From: VXNE01 sp963664635
GTDB lineage: Bacteria > Pseudomonadota > Gammaproteobacteria > Pseudomonadales > Azotimanducaceae
DNA: 64,000 bases
Assembly: GCA_963664635.1 (NCBI GenBank)
Contig: OY761542.1
Coordinates: 310,001-374,000, forward strand
Reading direction: 5' to 3'
The notes beneath the pieces are model-generated. The model saw only the letters and a program-made list of their open reading frames with translations. It was not told the DNA's origin and searched no databases. Shown here one piece after another: positions 43,186 through 51,707 of this stretch (position 1 is the stretch's first letter; every line of letters starts with the position of its first letter). A program made the translations under genes and the position numbers.

Positions 43186-44028
43186 CTATGACGCCATGTC
43201 CAGCATCGGCGACGTGGTCGGAGTCTCGTCTTCGAAGCTGACCCAATCGGCATCGAATCGCTGGTAGGACTCGATTTCCGCGAGAGTGATCTCGTCGGTT
43301 CCGAGGACCTCAACGCCGGCACACTTGATGCCGGGCTCGAACTGCTCCCAGAAAGACTGGCATTCTTCCTCGATCTCGGCGCGTTTCCCGGCCCACTCGG
43401 GGCCGCCTCTTTTCGCCGATGGAACGGCGAGCATGAGATGGCACTGGTACGGCGCATTCGCCGGGAGCTCGTCCAGCGTGCTGAGCCTGATGTATACGCC
43501 CTGCATCCACTCGCTGTGCTTCCTCAGGAGTTTTCGCCAATCCGTCTGCTTCGGGCGCCACCGCAGGTCGAAAGCCGTCGGGAAAGCAGCACGGATGTAT
43601 CGTTTGGCGAGCCACTCTGCGAGTAGCCGACGCTCCTTCTCCGGCAGGTAGTGCGTTGGCGCCTCCCGCATCAAGAGGCCTCGGGGTATCGTCCATCGCT
43701 CGTGGGCAACGCAAGTCAGTACGACAGGCGCTTCCCCAATGTCGATTTCAAGCTGAAGTGTTCGTGGGTTTCTGCCCGACGATTGCCGGGGGTCCAGCTT
43801 CTCGGAGTCAGCCGCCTTCATGCGGACGACTTCGACGACGGGCTCCTTGGTGATGCTGTCGTTGACGATGTCGCAATCGTGGCTCGTCAGCACTAGCCAG
43901 TCCGCGCTGTCCAGAACCACCGTTTCGGGAGCGCAGTCCGCCGCGAGCCCCGACAGGGTGTCGCCAAGGATTGCACCTTGTCGCCAACCCTGCGTCGCTA
44001 TCTGCTCGCTGTCGAAAGACTCGGCCAC
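43186..44028 (-). CDS. Uncharacterised protein, third gene of the TIGR04255 operon
   Basis: A 280-residue protein with no domain I recognise. It begins MAESFDSEQIATQGWRQGAI and contains WLVLTSHDCDIVNDS (a His-Asp-Cys-Asp cluster), TLQLEIDIGEAPVVLTCVAH and a basic, Trp-rich middle (WLAKRYIRAAFP). The C-terminus is acidic. Its start is 3 bases after the XRE gene stop, so the three genes form one operon. Such a conserved unknown in a compact unit with a regulator may be an effector, but nothing in the sequence proves it. Confidence 0.7.
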   Translation of the reverse strand: MAESFDSEQIATQGWRQGAILGDTLSGLAADCAPETVVLDSADWLVLTSHDCDIVNDSITKEPVVEVVRMKAADSEKLDPRQSSGRNPRTLQLEIDIGEAPVVLTCVAHERWTIPRGLLMREAPTHYLPEKERRLLAEWLAKRYIRAAFPTAFDLRWRPKQTDWRKLLRKHSEWMQGVYIRLSTLDELPANAPYQCHLMLAVPSAKRGGPEWAGKRAEIEEECQSFWEQFEPGIKCAGVEVLGTDEITLAEIESYQRFDADWVSFEDETPTTSPMLDMAS

Positions 44029-44031
44029 AGG

Positions 44032-44775
44032 TCACCGGTTCGGCCATTGTCGGAGCGCTATGTTCCTGGCGAGGTGCTCCTTTCGTTGCTCGTCTCCGGG
44101 ATCATCGAAGCCTAGTTCGCGCAGCCTCTTTTCTCGGGCAACTCTTCCGCGAGTTGCTGCATCTCCGAGTGCCTGGGCTTCTTGGATCGCGTGAACGACT
44201 CCGTCTTCGTCGATTCGCTCGTCGGACAACAGGTCGAGAAGCGCTCGTCCGTGGAGGTCTGCGGGTTGACGGACGAACCGCGCATTGAGAGGGCTAGCGC
44301 CCGACGCCCGAGCCTGTACGAGGCAGCGCATGAGCGTGTGGAGCCGGTCGGTGTTGGCCGGGTTGGGCTCCTTGCCGCGAAACCACTCGTAGAGTGCTGG
44401 CCGGCTCACACGCAGCACTCGCGCGAGCTGAGACTTGTTCAGTGAGAGTGCCGCCTGCAACTCTTGCATCTGTTCGACAACGGAGAGGGTCAGGACCTCG
44501 CGGAAGTCACGAGAGTCGTTCGCCGCAGTCTCCGAATCGCGCTCCGTCTGTCGCAAGGCCTCTACGCAGGGGCTCGAGCCGACGCGCAAAGAGAACGAAG
44601 CGCAATGAGCGTCGAGCGAGATGATGCCTCCGCTGCCGGAGTAAGCGAGGCGTTGCATGATCTCCCGCATGATCTCGTCCATGTCCGGGCTGATGCGGGA
44701 TTCGTGTGTCAGCGTCGATCGTGGGCGTCGGACGGCCCCGTAACTCGCGTAGTTGTGTGCCGAAATCACTTCCAC
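44032..44775 (-). CDS. XRE-type helix-turn-helix regulator
   Basis: A 247-residue protein. An HTH lies near residues 105-135 (LQAALSLNKSQLARVLRVSR followed by PALYEWFRGKEPN). The N-terminal 80 residues are of unknown fold. The C-terminal part (LHGRALLDLLSDERID, then VREKRLRE-type helices) is charged. Its start overlaps the TIGR04255 gene by 10 bases. It probably controls the operon. Confidence 0.75.
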   Translation of the reverse strand: MEVISAHNYASYGAVRRPRSTLTHESRISPDMDEIMREIMQRLAYSGSGGIISLDAHCASFSLRVGSSPCVEALRQTERDSETAANDSRDFREVLTLSVVEQMQELQAALSLNKSQLARVLRVSRPALYEWFRGKEPNPANTDRLHTLMRCLVQARASGASPLNARFVRQPADLHGRALLDLLSDERIDEDGVVHAIQEAQALGDAATRGRVAREKRLRELGFDDPGDEQRKEHLARNIALRQWPNR

Positions 44776-45584
44776 ACCTCAATCGCCGTCTCGGTCACGA
44801 CGTGGTCGTGGAAGGTCTCTACGAGGTGGTCGTGCATCTCGAACGCTCGCGCGACAACCCAGTCTGTGTTCGCGTCGAATGCCCCCTCGATGTAGTGGTC
44901 CATGTCGATTAGCGTGATCAGCTCGCCGCTCTGGGCTCGGGGACTGTATCTTGGCGCGCCGCCGACAAGGTCGGGCGGCAGCGTGAGTCCCCGGTCGTCC
45001 TGAGCGATACGCACGATCATGTTGCCCTGGACGTCGTCACCGACCTGGGTTCTCCCGGTGCTCTCCGCATGCAGCCGATGAGTTCCTGCCCCAAATACCT
45101 CGTCTGCCGTCCCATGCAGCCCGGGTCGGAGATAGTCGCGGAAGTCCTCCGTTTCGCGCGGCTGGACGACATCGACGTAACGCAGCCCCACCCGCTGCAC
45201 GACGCCGAGGCGGTCATGCTCCGTCGACTGCAGTACCGTCTGGACTGCGTGTCGGAGTTCGTCCGCGAAGCCCTCGAAACGGTCGTAGTCGGTGGTCTGC
45301 AGGACGATGCCGTCCTCCGTCAACAACACGCTCCAGGTCTCTTCCCTGGTGCGGTATTCCCACCGTTGCTGCTCAATGACTTGGATCGGGCCCCCTGCGC
45401 TCGGGCCCAAGGTGACCTGCTGAACCTTGCCCGCGCGCTCGACAGGGAAGCCGTGTTGGCGAAAAGCCTCTTGAATCTCCGGGATGTATCTGTCCATCTG
45501 ACGGATGGGGCTGAAGCGAACCTGACCCAGCACCAGCGCCAGGGGCTGTTGGGACAGGGGCACATACCGGCACTTGCGTTCCAC
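44766..45584 (-). CDS. TIGR04255 family protein
   Basis: A 272-residue protein with the TIGR04255 pattern: PLALVLGQVRFSPIRQMDRY and IPEIQEAFRQHGFP, then a middle part with WSVLLTEDGIVLQTTDYDRF and LGVVQRVGLRYVDVVQP, ending LITLIDMDHYIEGAF. Biochemical function of the family is unknown. GTG 45584 has GGAG 7 bases upstream. It leads a tight three-gene operon with an XRE regulator and an unknown protein. Confidence 0.85.
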   Translation of the reverse strand: MERKCRYVPLSQQPLALVLGQVRFSPIRQMDRYIPEIQEAFRQHGFPVERAGKVQQVTLGPSAGGPIQVIEQQRWEYRTREETWSVLLTEDGIVLQTTDYDRFEGFADELRHAVQTVLQSTEHDRLGVVQRVGLRYVDVVQPRETEDFRDYLRPGLHGTADEVFGAGTHRLHAESTGRTQVGDDVQGNMIVRIAQDDRGLTLPPDLVGGAPRYSPRAQSGELITLIDMDHYIEGAFDANTDWVVARAFEMHDHLVETFHDHVVTETAIEVWK

Positions 45585-45808
45585 AGCCTGCTCCTCATGC
45601 CCTTTACAGTCAATCTTACACCTGTTTCGCGTCTGCGCGGGCCTGGTAGGCTTGTCGCGTATCGATTGGTCCGGCGCTCCAGGATGTTCGGGCGAGTGCC
45701 GACGTGCTCGTGCTCCCGGACCTTCCCGGCTTGGTGGAGGATCTGATCTCAGACGGGCGTTCCCGCGTCTCGCGTTGTCGTCATGTGAGCGGGAACCCGA
45801 CCGCTACC

Positions 45809-46609
45809 TCACTCGATCGGCGCAAGCAGCTCCGGCGCGGTGACCAGTTGCCGCACGCCGTGCGAGCCGGTCTCGTTGAACACGTTGCCCTGTTCGGCCC
45901 AGCGGTGCAGGGAGTGGATGTCGAGCCTGGCGCACAGGGGCCGCACGTTCCACGTCACGCGCGCCGCGGAGCACTTGCTCTGGTCGTATGACGGACCGGT
46001 CGTCGAGCCTCGAAACAGCACGGGCTCCCCGGTCGCCGACGGAATCGACTGCGCCTGGTGCCGGCCGTCGACGACGTTCCCGCCGTACGCCATCGTCGTG
46101 AAGTCGAGGGCCGCGGGGTCGTTGACGACGAGGAAGACCTGCGCTTCCACGCGCAGGAGCGGGTCGCCGCGGCCCTCGGGGACGCACGCGCCGAGTCCTT
46201 CGCCGGGCGATGCGTCACAGGAGGTGTGCACCCAGTGGACTTCGATGGTGTCGCCGGGCGCCACGCCCTGGTAGGCGCCAGGTGCGGGCGCACGCTCGGA
46301 CTCGGTGAGGTCCGGCGTCTCGTTGCACGCGAAGCCGCCGTCGTCGGCGGCGCTGACGAAGATGCCGAATCCCGGCCCCTTGTGCTCGGCGTTGGTGTGC
46401 GTGTGGATGTTGCAGAGGTTCATCTCGCTGGCGGGCGGCGCCCACGGGAACGCTTCGGTATTCAAGCCCGCCGGGCTGCCGATGTCGCGAGGCGTTTGGG
46501 GACCCATGTCGGTGCATGGCTCCGTGTTCCCCGACTCCGCGGCTGCGTGCGCGGATGCCGCGCCGCAAACGATGGCGAACAGGGCAAGTGCGGGGGCCGA
46601 CGTTCTCAT
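45809..46609 (-). CDS. Delta-class carbonic anhydrase, secreted
   Basis: A 266-residue periplasmic or secreted protein with signal peptide (ALALFAIVCGAASAHA). It carries PQTPRDIGSPAGLN and EMNLCNIHTHTNAEHKGPGF, the metal-binding histidine block recalled from delta carbonic anhydrases (first known from diatoms, also in bacteria). A downstream block is VEVHW-like: DTIEVHWVHTSC. It would interconvert CO2 and bicarbonate. Family call is from motif memory. ATG 46609 follows AGGAGG 9 bases upstream. It is divergent from the enoyl-CoA hydratase gene. Confidence 0.75.
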   Translation of the reverse strand: MRTSAPALALFAIVCGAASAHAAAESGNTEPCTDMGPQTPRDIGSPAGLNTEAFPWAPPASEMNLCNIHTHTNAEHKGPGFGIFVSAADDGGFACNETPDLTESERAPAPGAYQGVAPGDTIEVHWVHTSCDASPGEGLGACVPEGRGDPLLRVEAQVFLVVNDPAALDFTTMAYGGNVVDGRHQAQSIPSATGEPVLFRGSTTGPSYDQSKCSAARVTWNVRPLCARLDIHSLHRWAEQGNVFNETGSHGVRQLVTAPELLAPIE

Positions 46610-46791
46610 TGGAGGCGCCCTCCTGTGGCGTGTGGGTTGCACGGCCTCGCCGCCGGTATGGCCACGGCGGCGAGTCTGCTTCAAAAATGCCGGAAGTGCG
46701 CCTGGAGCCGCCGGCCAGTCGACGGGCCCCTACAACCGTCATGGCGCGCCTGTTAGGCTTCGCCGCTTTCCCGGCTACGCGACACGAACCG

Positions 46792-47574
46792 ATGTCCGAA
46801 CAGACCCGCGAGACCGTCCTGTACGAGGTCGACGGCCCGCTCGCCACCGTCACCCTGAACCGGCCCGAGAGCCTGAACGGCATCACCAACCGGATGATGC
46901 GCGAGCTGTACGAGACCCTGAACCGGGTCGCCGCCGACCGGAACGTGCGCACCGTGCTCTTCACCGGCGCCGGGCGCGCGTTCTGCCCGGGCGCCGATCT
47001 CAAGGCGTACACCGGCGACGAGAAGCAGGAGCCGAACCTGCCGGAGTACTTCCACGTCACGAGCCTGCTGCACGAGATGCCCAAGGTGACGATCGCCGCG
47101 GTGAACGGCGCGTGCGCGGGGGCCGGCTTCGGCTGGGCGTGCGCCTGCGACCTGCGCTACGCGAGCGAACGGGCGATGTTCAACTCGGCCTTCCTGGGGG
47201 TAGGCATTTCCGGGGACATGGCCGGGCCCTGGCTGCTGCCCCGCATCGTGGGCGCGACGAAGGCGCGCGAGGTCTTCTTCACGTCGCAGAAGTTCGGCGC
47301 TGCCGAGGCGCTCGAGATGGGCCTCGTCCTGCAGACGTTTCCCGACGAGACGTTCGGGGAAGAGGTGCGGGCCATCGCCGCGCGCATCTCGAAGTCCGCC
47401 CCGCTCGCCATCGGCGAGATGAAGAAGAATTTTGTCGCCGCCGAGAACCTGTCCCTGCGCGACTACATCGAACTCGAGACCGAACGCCACGGCCGCACCG
47501 GAGCGAGCGAAGACTCGCGCGAGGCCTTCCGGGCGTTCGTCGAGAAACGCGAGCCCCGCTTCCAGGGCCGCTGA
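46792..47574 (+). CDS. Enoyl-CoA hydratase/isomerase family protein
   Basis: A 260-residue crotonase-fold enzyme. It has LATVTLNRPESLNGITNRMM, the oxyanion loop GAGRAFCPGADLKAYTGD, AAVNGACAGAGFGWACACDL, and NSAFLGVGISGDMAGPWLLP with an Asp/Gly at the second catalytic region. The exact acyl-CoA substrate is not inferable. ATG 46792 is chosen; an in-frame ATG 17 codons upstream is open but less typical. It is followed by DUF1993 and HbpS genes on the same strand. Confidence 0.9.
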   Translation: MSEQTRETVLYEVDGPLATVTLNRPESLNGITNRMMRELYETLNRVAADRNVRTVLFTGAGRAFCPGADLKAYTGDEKQEPNLPEYFHVTSLLHEMPKVTIAAVNGACAGAGFGWACACDLRYASERAMFNSAFLGVGISGDMAGPWLLPRIVGATKAREVFFTSQKFGAAEALEMGLVLQTFPDETFGEEVRAIAARISKSAPLAIGEMKKNFVAAENLSLRDYIELETERHGRTGASEDSREAFRAFVEKREPRFQGR

Positions 47575-47607
47575 CAACCAACGATTCCACCATTGGAGAG
47601 ACGATCC

Positions 47608-48114
47608 ATGTCCATATCCCTCTACGACGCCACCGTCGGCACGTACCGGCAGATTCTCGGCGCCACCGCCAACGTGCTCGAGAAGGGCCGCGCGCACTGC
47701 GAAGCGAACGGCATCTCGCTCGACGACATCGTGCAGATGCAGTTGATCGACGACATGCTGCCGTTCCAGTTCCAGGTGGTCTCCGTGGCGCACCACTCCC
47801 TGGGCGCCCTCAAGGGCGTCGAAACCGGCGTCTTCACTCCGCCGAGCCCGGCCGGCGAGGACTATGCGGCGTTGCAGGGCCTCGTGGCACAGGCCCGCGA
47901 GGGGCTGGACGCGTTCACGCCCGAACAGGTGAACGGTTTCGAGGAGAAGTCGCTCGAGTTCCGGCTGGGCAAGAACGCCATTCCCTTCCAGGGCGGGAAG
48001 TTCCTGCTCGGTTTCTCGCTGCCGAACTTCTACTTCCACGCCACCACGACCTACGACATGCTGCGCATGAAGGGCACGTCCATCGGCAAGCGCGACTTCA
48101 TGAACCTGATGTAA
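47608..48114 (+). CDS. DUF1993 family protein
   Basis: A 168-residue protein starting MSISLYDATVGTYRQILGAT. It has MLPFQFQVVSVAHHS, FRLGKNAIPFQGGKFLLGFS and NFYFHATTTYDMLRMKG, the DUF1993 pattern (four-helix, DinB-like). No catalytic role is established. GGAGAG lies 7-12 bases before the ATG. Spaced closely after the enoyl-CoA hydratase. Confidence 0.88.
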   Translation: MSISLYDATVGTYRQILGATANVLEKGRAHCEANGISLDDIVQMQLIDDMLPFQFQVVSVAHHSLGALKGVETGVFTPPSPAGEDYAALQGLVAQAREGLDAFTPEQVNGFEEKSLEFRLGKNAIPFQGGKFLLGFSLPNFYFHATTTYDMLRMKGTSIGKRDFMNLM

Positions 48115-48187
48115 GCGAACGGATTTGGCGTTTCCCGGCGGTGAAGCGCCCTCGCCTCGTCGTCCTTATGAAGGAGGAGTGATCGCA

Positions 48188-48640
48188 ATGCCTGCTTTGA
48201 CTACTACCCTGCCGCTGGCGCGCGCATCCGTGATCGTCGACGCGGCGCTCGCAAAGGGCGAGGCGGAAGGCATGAATCCCCTGACCGTCGTCGTGCTGGA
48301 CGCGGGCGGCCACATCGTCGCCATGAAGCGTGCGGACGGCAGCGGCATCCTGCGGACCGAAGTCGCGTTCGGCAAGGCCTACGCGGCGCTCGGCATGGGT
48401 GCCAACACCCGTGGCCTCAACCAGGCGCTGGCCGACCGCCCGGCCTTCCAGAACGCCGTGGCGGCTGCGTCCGGCGGGCGCTTCATCGCGGTGCCGGGCG
48501 GAGTGCTCGTGCGCGAACAGGGCGGCGCCGTGGCCATCGGCTCGGTGGGCGTCAGCGGCGACACGTCCGACCGGGACGAGCATTGCGCGATGGAGGGCAT
48601 CAAGGCGGCGGGGCTGGACTACATGCGACCTCCGGGGTAG
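48188..48640 (+). CDS. Heme-degrading/HbpS-like (GlcG, DUF336) protein
   Basis: A 150-residue GlcG/HbpS-fold protein: NPLTVVVLDAGGHIVAMKRA, then AFGKAYAALGMGANTRGLNQ, GGRFIAVPGGVLVREQGGAV and GSVGVSGDTSDRDEHCAMEG. Family members bind heme, corrinoids or small aldehydes. A strong AAGGAGGAG precedes ATG 48188. Complete by family length. Confidence 0.88.
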   Translation: MPALTTTLPLARASVIVDAALAKGEAEGMNPLTVVVLDAGGHIVAMKRADGSGILRTEVAFGKAYAALGMGANTRGLNQALADRPAFQNAVAAASGGRFIAVPGGVLVREQGGAVAIGSVGVSGDTSDRDEHCAMEGIKAAGLDYMRPPG

Positions 48641-48670
48641 GGGCAACCCTGGCGGGCGGCCCGGCAGACC

Positions 48671-49948
48671 TCACCACGCCGCGTCCCCGTCCGCCCCGGA
48701 GCGCGCCCCGGTCAGCGCTTCCCGGACCGCATCCACGTCTCTGGCGGCCCGCGCGATGGCCTCCTCGTCGAAGCCGAGGGCGTGCATCACCTCCACCGTA
48801 TGCTCGCCGAGTGCCGGCGGGGGCCCCTTTACGGACCCCGGCGTCTCGCTCAACTGTATGAGATTGCCGACCACGCGCTTCTCCCCGTGGACGGGCAGCT
48901 CCATCGGCACGACGTACTCGTTGGCCACGTTCTGTTCGTCGCCCAGCACCTCCGCGTGGTCGCGCACGCGCTCCATGATCAGGTTGGGCTGGCTGTACAT
49001 GAACTCGGTCCACTCCGCCGTCGTCCGGCTCGCGAAGCCGCGTTTCAGGACTTCGCGGAGTGCGGCCGCGGATTCGACGCCGGCGGCGCCCATGCGCTTG
49101 CCGGGCGTGTCCCACTTCTCGTCCCCGATCAGCTCGAACATCTCGCCGAAGACGCACAGGGCGTCCCAGGCCTCCTCGTCCTGGGCGAGCGCGAGGAGGA
49201 ATGCGCCGCCGTCCTTGGTGGTGTAGGCCCCGTAGGCGCCCTCGACGTTGGGCAGGAAGGCGCCGTTGGCGCGTAGCGGCTGCCCCGTGATGCTGCACTG
49301 GGTCAGCTCCCACTGCTGCAGCCAGAGCTGGGCGCCGAGCGACGATGTCTCGACCCGCTGTCCCCGGCCGTGCCGCGCCCGGGCCAGCAGCGCCGTGACG
49401 ACGCCGAGGGCGAGCTGCATGCCGCCGCCGAGATCGGCGATGGCGGCGCCCGGCCCGGCGGGCGTCTGGCCGTCGTATCCCGAAAGGCTCAGCAGGCCGC
49501 CGCGCGCCTGCGCGGCGCCGTCGAGCATGGGTTTGTTCGCGTCGGGCCCCTTCGCTCCGAAGCCGTTGACGCGGGCCCACACGAGCTGTGGGTGTTCGGT
49601 CGCGAGGGACTCGTAGTCGAGGCCCATGTCGCGCAGGAAGGGTTCGCGGTAGTTGGTCAGGAACACGTCGGACCGGGCGAGCAGGCGGCTCACGACCTCG
49701 CGTCCGGTAGGCTGGTGCAGGTCGAGACACACGGATTTCTTGCCCCGGCTGACGGCGATGAAGCCTGGTGCGGGCGCCTCGGGAGGACTGGTGTTGTTGA
49801 TGCCGCGGTGGAACCTCTGGGCGTCGCCGATAGGTGGTTCGACCTTGATCACTTCGGCGCCCTGGTCGCGCAGGTAGAGTCCGGCGGACGGACCCTGCAG
49901 CGCTACGGTCATCTCCACTACCGTGATTCCTGATAGGGGTTCCGGCAT
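48671..49948 (-). CDS. CaiB/BaiF family CoA transferase
   Basis: A 425-residue class III CoA transferase. It has MPEPLSGITVVEMTVALQGP, the CoA-binding region GAEVIKVEPPIGDAQRF, KKSVCLDLHQPTGREVVSRL, and the catalytic Asp in GAAIADLGGGMQLALG. The C-terminal part TVEVMHALGFDEEAIARA is typical. It moves CoA between carboxylic acids; substrates are not predictable. It is divergent from a secreted hydrolase over a 185-bp spacer holding a 15-bp repeat. Confidence 0.93.
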   Translation of the reverse strand: MPEPLSGITVVEMTVALQGPSAGLYLRDQGAEVIKVEPPIGDAQRFHRGINNTSPPEAPAPGFIAVSRGKKSVCLDLHQPTGREVVSRLLARSDVFLTNYREPFLRDMGLDYESLATEHPQLVWARVNGFGAKGPDANKPMLDGAAQARGGLLSLSGYDGQTPAGPGAAIADLGGGMQLALGVVTALLARARHGRGQRVETSSLGAQLWLQQWELTQCSITGQPLRANGAFLPNVEGAYGAYTTKDGGAFLLALAQDEEAWDALCVFGEMFELIGDEKWDTPGKRMGAAGVESAAALREVLKRGFASRTTAEWTEFMYSQPNLIMERVRDHAEVLGDEQNVANEYVVPMELPVHGEKRVVGNLIQLSETPGSVKGPPPALGEHTVEVMHALGFDEEAIARAARDVDAVREALTGARSGADGDAAW

Positions 49949-50056
49949 CCGACCTCCTGTTCCCGCGTTCCGCGGCTCCTATTTTGCCTTGAACAACGCC
50001 GAGGTCGACTCGCCTGCCACGGGATAGACTGGTGTCCCCGACCGGAACAACGGGGG

Positions 50057-50131
50057 CATGCACGGTCAGGACATGCACGGTCAGGACATGCACGGTCAGG
50101 ACATGCACGGTCAGGACATGCACGGTCAGGA
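50057..50131. repeat. 15-bp tandem repeat, five perfect copies
   Basis: catgcacggtcagga is repeated five times without variation, ending two bases before the GTG start of the secreted hydrolase. It lies in the divergent spacer with the CoA transferase gene, so copy number could alter promoter spacing or leader length. Confidence 0.9.
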
Positions 50132-50133
50132 CT

Positions 50134-51009
50134 GTGCGTCGCGGCGGCAGCCCTGTATGGTGGGCTCTCTTCCTGCTGACGGGTGCCATCATGAGTCAGG
50201 CCGAAGAGCGGTACTTCGAGTCTGCGGGGGTCCAGATCCGTTTCGTGGAAGAGGGCCAGGGGCCGGCCGTGGTGCTGATCCACGGCTTCACGTCGTCCGC
50301 GGAGCCCTGGAGCGAGATCGGCGTCGTGTCGGCGCTGTCCGGACGTTTCCACACCATCGCCTTGGACTGCCGCGGTCACGGCAAGAGCGGCAGGCCCCAC
50401 GATGCCTCCGCGTACGGCACGCGGATGGCGCGCGATGTCGTCGCGCTGCTTGACTTCCTGGACCTCGAAGACGCGCACCTCGTCGGTTACTCGATGGGCG
50501 CCGAGATAGCGCTACGCGTGACCGTCGACCATCCCGGACGGGTTCGTTCGCTGATCATCGGTGGCTCCGGCTGGTCCGAGCGGCACGAGTCGGAGACCTA
50601 CACCCGGATCGGGGAGTCCCTGCGGGAGTCCGGGGGTATCGGTCCGGCGGTGCGGTGGATGCATGCCAACAGTCCGGCAGGACCGTTCCCGCCACCGACA
50701 GACGCCGAGATCGCCGAGATGGAACGCTTCTTTCGCAGCCAGGACGCGGGGGCGCTTGCGGCGGTGGCCGCATCCATGGGCGAGATCATCAACCTGTCGC
50801 GGGATCAGGTCGCCGGGATTCGGGTACCCGTGCTCGGGATCGCGGGCGGGGAGGACCCGGAGCGCTACAACCTCGAGAAGCTGGTGGGGGTGACGCCGGG
50901 CTATGCGCTGCGAGTCATCGAGGGCAAGGACCACGGCGGGGCCCTGCTCGACCCGCAGTTCATCGACGCCATCGTCGAGTTTCTCAACGGAAACACGAGG
51001 TCGGGTTAG
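50134..51009 (+). CDS. Secreted alpha/beta hydrolase
   Basis: A 291-residue protein. From GTG 50134 a good signal peptide is present (VWWALFLLTGAIMSQA before EERYFE); the ATG at 50191 would remove it. The hydrolase has VVLIHGFTSSAEPW, DCRGHGKSGRP, the nucleophile elbow LVGYSMGAEIALR, a lid with GIGPAVRWMHANS, and the catalytic His in VIEGKDHGG. Substrate unknown. The five-copy 15-bp repeat directly precedes the start. Confidence 0.85.
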   Translation: MRRGGSPVWWALFLLTGAIMSQAEERYFESAGVQIRFVEEGQGPAVVLIHGFTSSAEPWSEIGVVSALSGRFHTIALDCRGHGKSGRPHDASAYGTRMARDVVALLDFLDLEDAHLVGYSMGAEIALRVTVDHPGRVRSLIIGGSGWSERHESETYTRIGESLRESGGIGPAVRWMHANSPAGPFPPPTDAEIAEMERFFRSQDAGALAAVAASMGEIINLSRDQVAGIRVPVLGIAGGEDPERYNLEKLVGVTPGYALRVIEGKDHGGALLDPQFIDAIVEFLNGNTRSG

Positions 51010-51067
51010 CGGGATGCCCCATGCGCTGCTTCCGCGGGAATCCGGGAGGCATGGACGGCGATAGCGC

Positions 51068-51490
51068 TCAGCGCAGGCCGAGGGCTTCGATTTGTACCAG
51101 GGCCTGCGCCTTCACCCCGTCGCGGAACCGGCGGAATGGGGAACCCAGCTCCGGACGCTGTTCGACCCAACCGATCACCATCAGGTTCCGCATCAGCAGG
51201 AAGAGCGGCAACAGCGCCAGGTCCTCGTCAGCGAGCGTACGCCGGCTGCGGTAGCCGCGAATCACCGCCGCTTGCATGCCGCCGAAGTGGGGCGAGGCCT
51301 GGTTGAGGAAGAGCGCGGCCGCCAGTTCGTGCGCGTGCCAGCCGAATCCCGCCGTCCGGTGTCGGGACGCCTTGTGGAACGTTCAGGCCCGATGCAGCCA
51401 GGGCGCGCAGCCAAAGGCGCTCCGAGACCATTTCCTCGCGCGTGTTGTAGCCCGGCCGGTGGAACCGGAGCACGTACTTCTCCCCGCCGT
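51068..51490 (-). pseudogene. Phosphotransferase (APH-fold) remnant
   Basis: Reading downward from 51490, VLRFHRPGYNTREEMVSERL and WLRALAASGLNVPQG match the N-lobe of APH/SrkA-type kinases. A jump and frame change lead to ALFLNQASPHFGGMQAAVIR and EDLALLPLFLLMRNLMVIGW, the C-terminal helices. The catalytic loop and metal-binding DxD region are missing, so it cannot be active. From here to 51707 nothing else is recognised. Confidence 0.6.
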
Positions 51491-51707
51491 GACTTCACGC
51501 GATTGCTGGCGAAGGAGATTGGCGGCTTTCGGCGACCGCCGGCCGATTGGGGGCCGGAGTACAGTGCCCGAGTAGGCCCTTTCCCCGGGGGTCGGCAACC
51601 CAGTCGCGCCAGTGTTCCCCGTCAGTCGTACCAGCCCGTCGGCAGTCGCGCCAGGGTTGTCCGCGCCTGCGCAGCGGCGCGCCTTCGGGCGCTCCCGAGA
51701 GATGCCC

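Noticed and set aside
50058..50453. 131-residue frame beginning with five MHGQD repeats
   Set aside because: It is the tandem repeat read in another frame and then runs antiphase through the hydrolase gene; no domain or ribosome-binding site.
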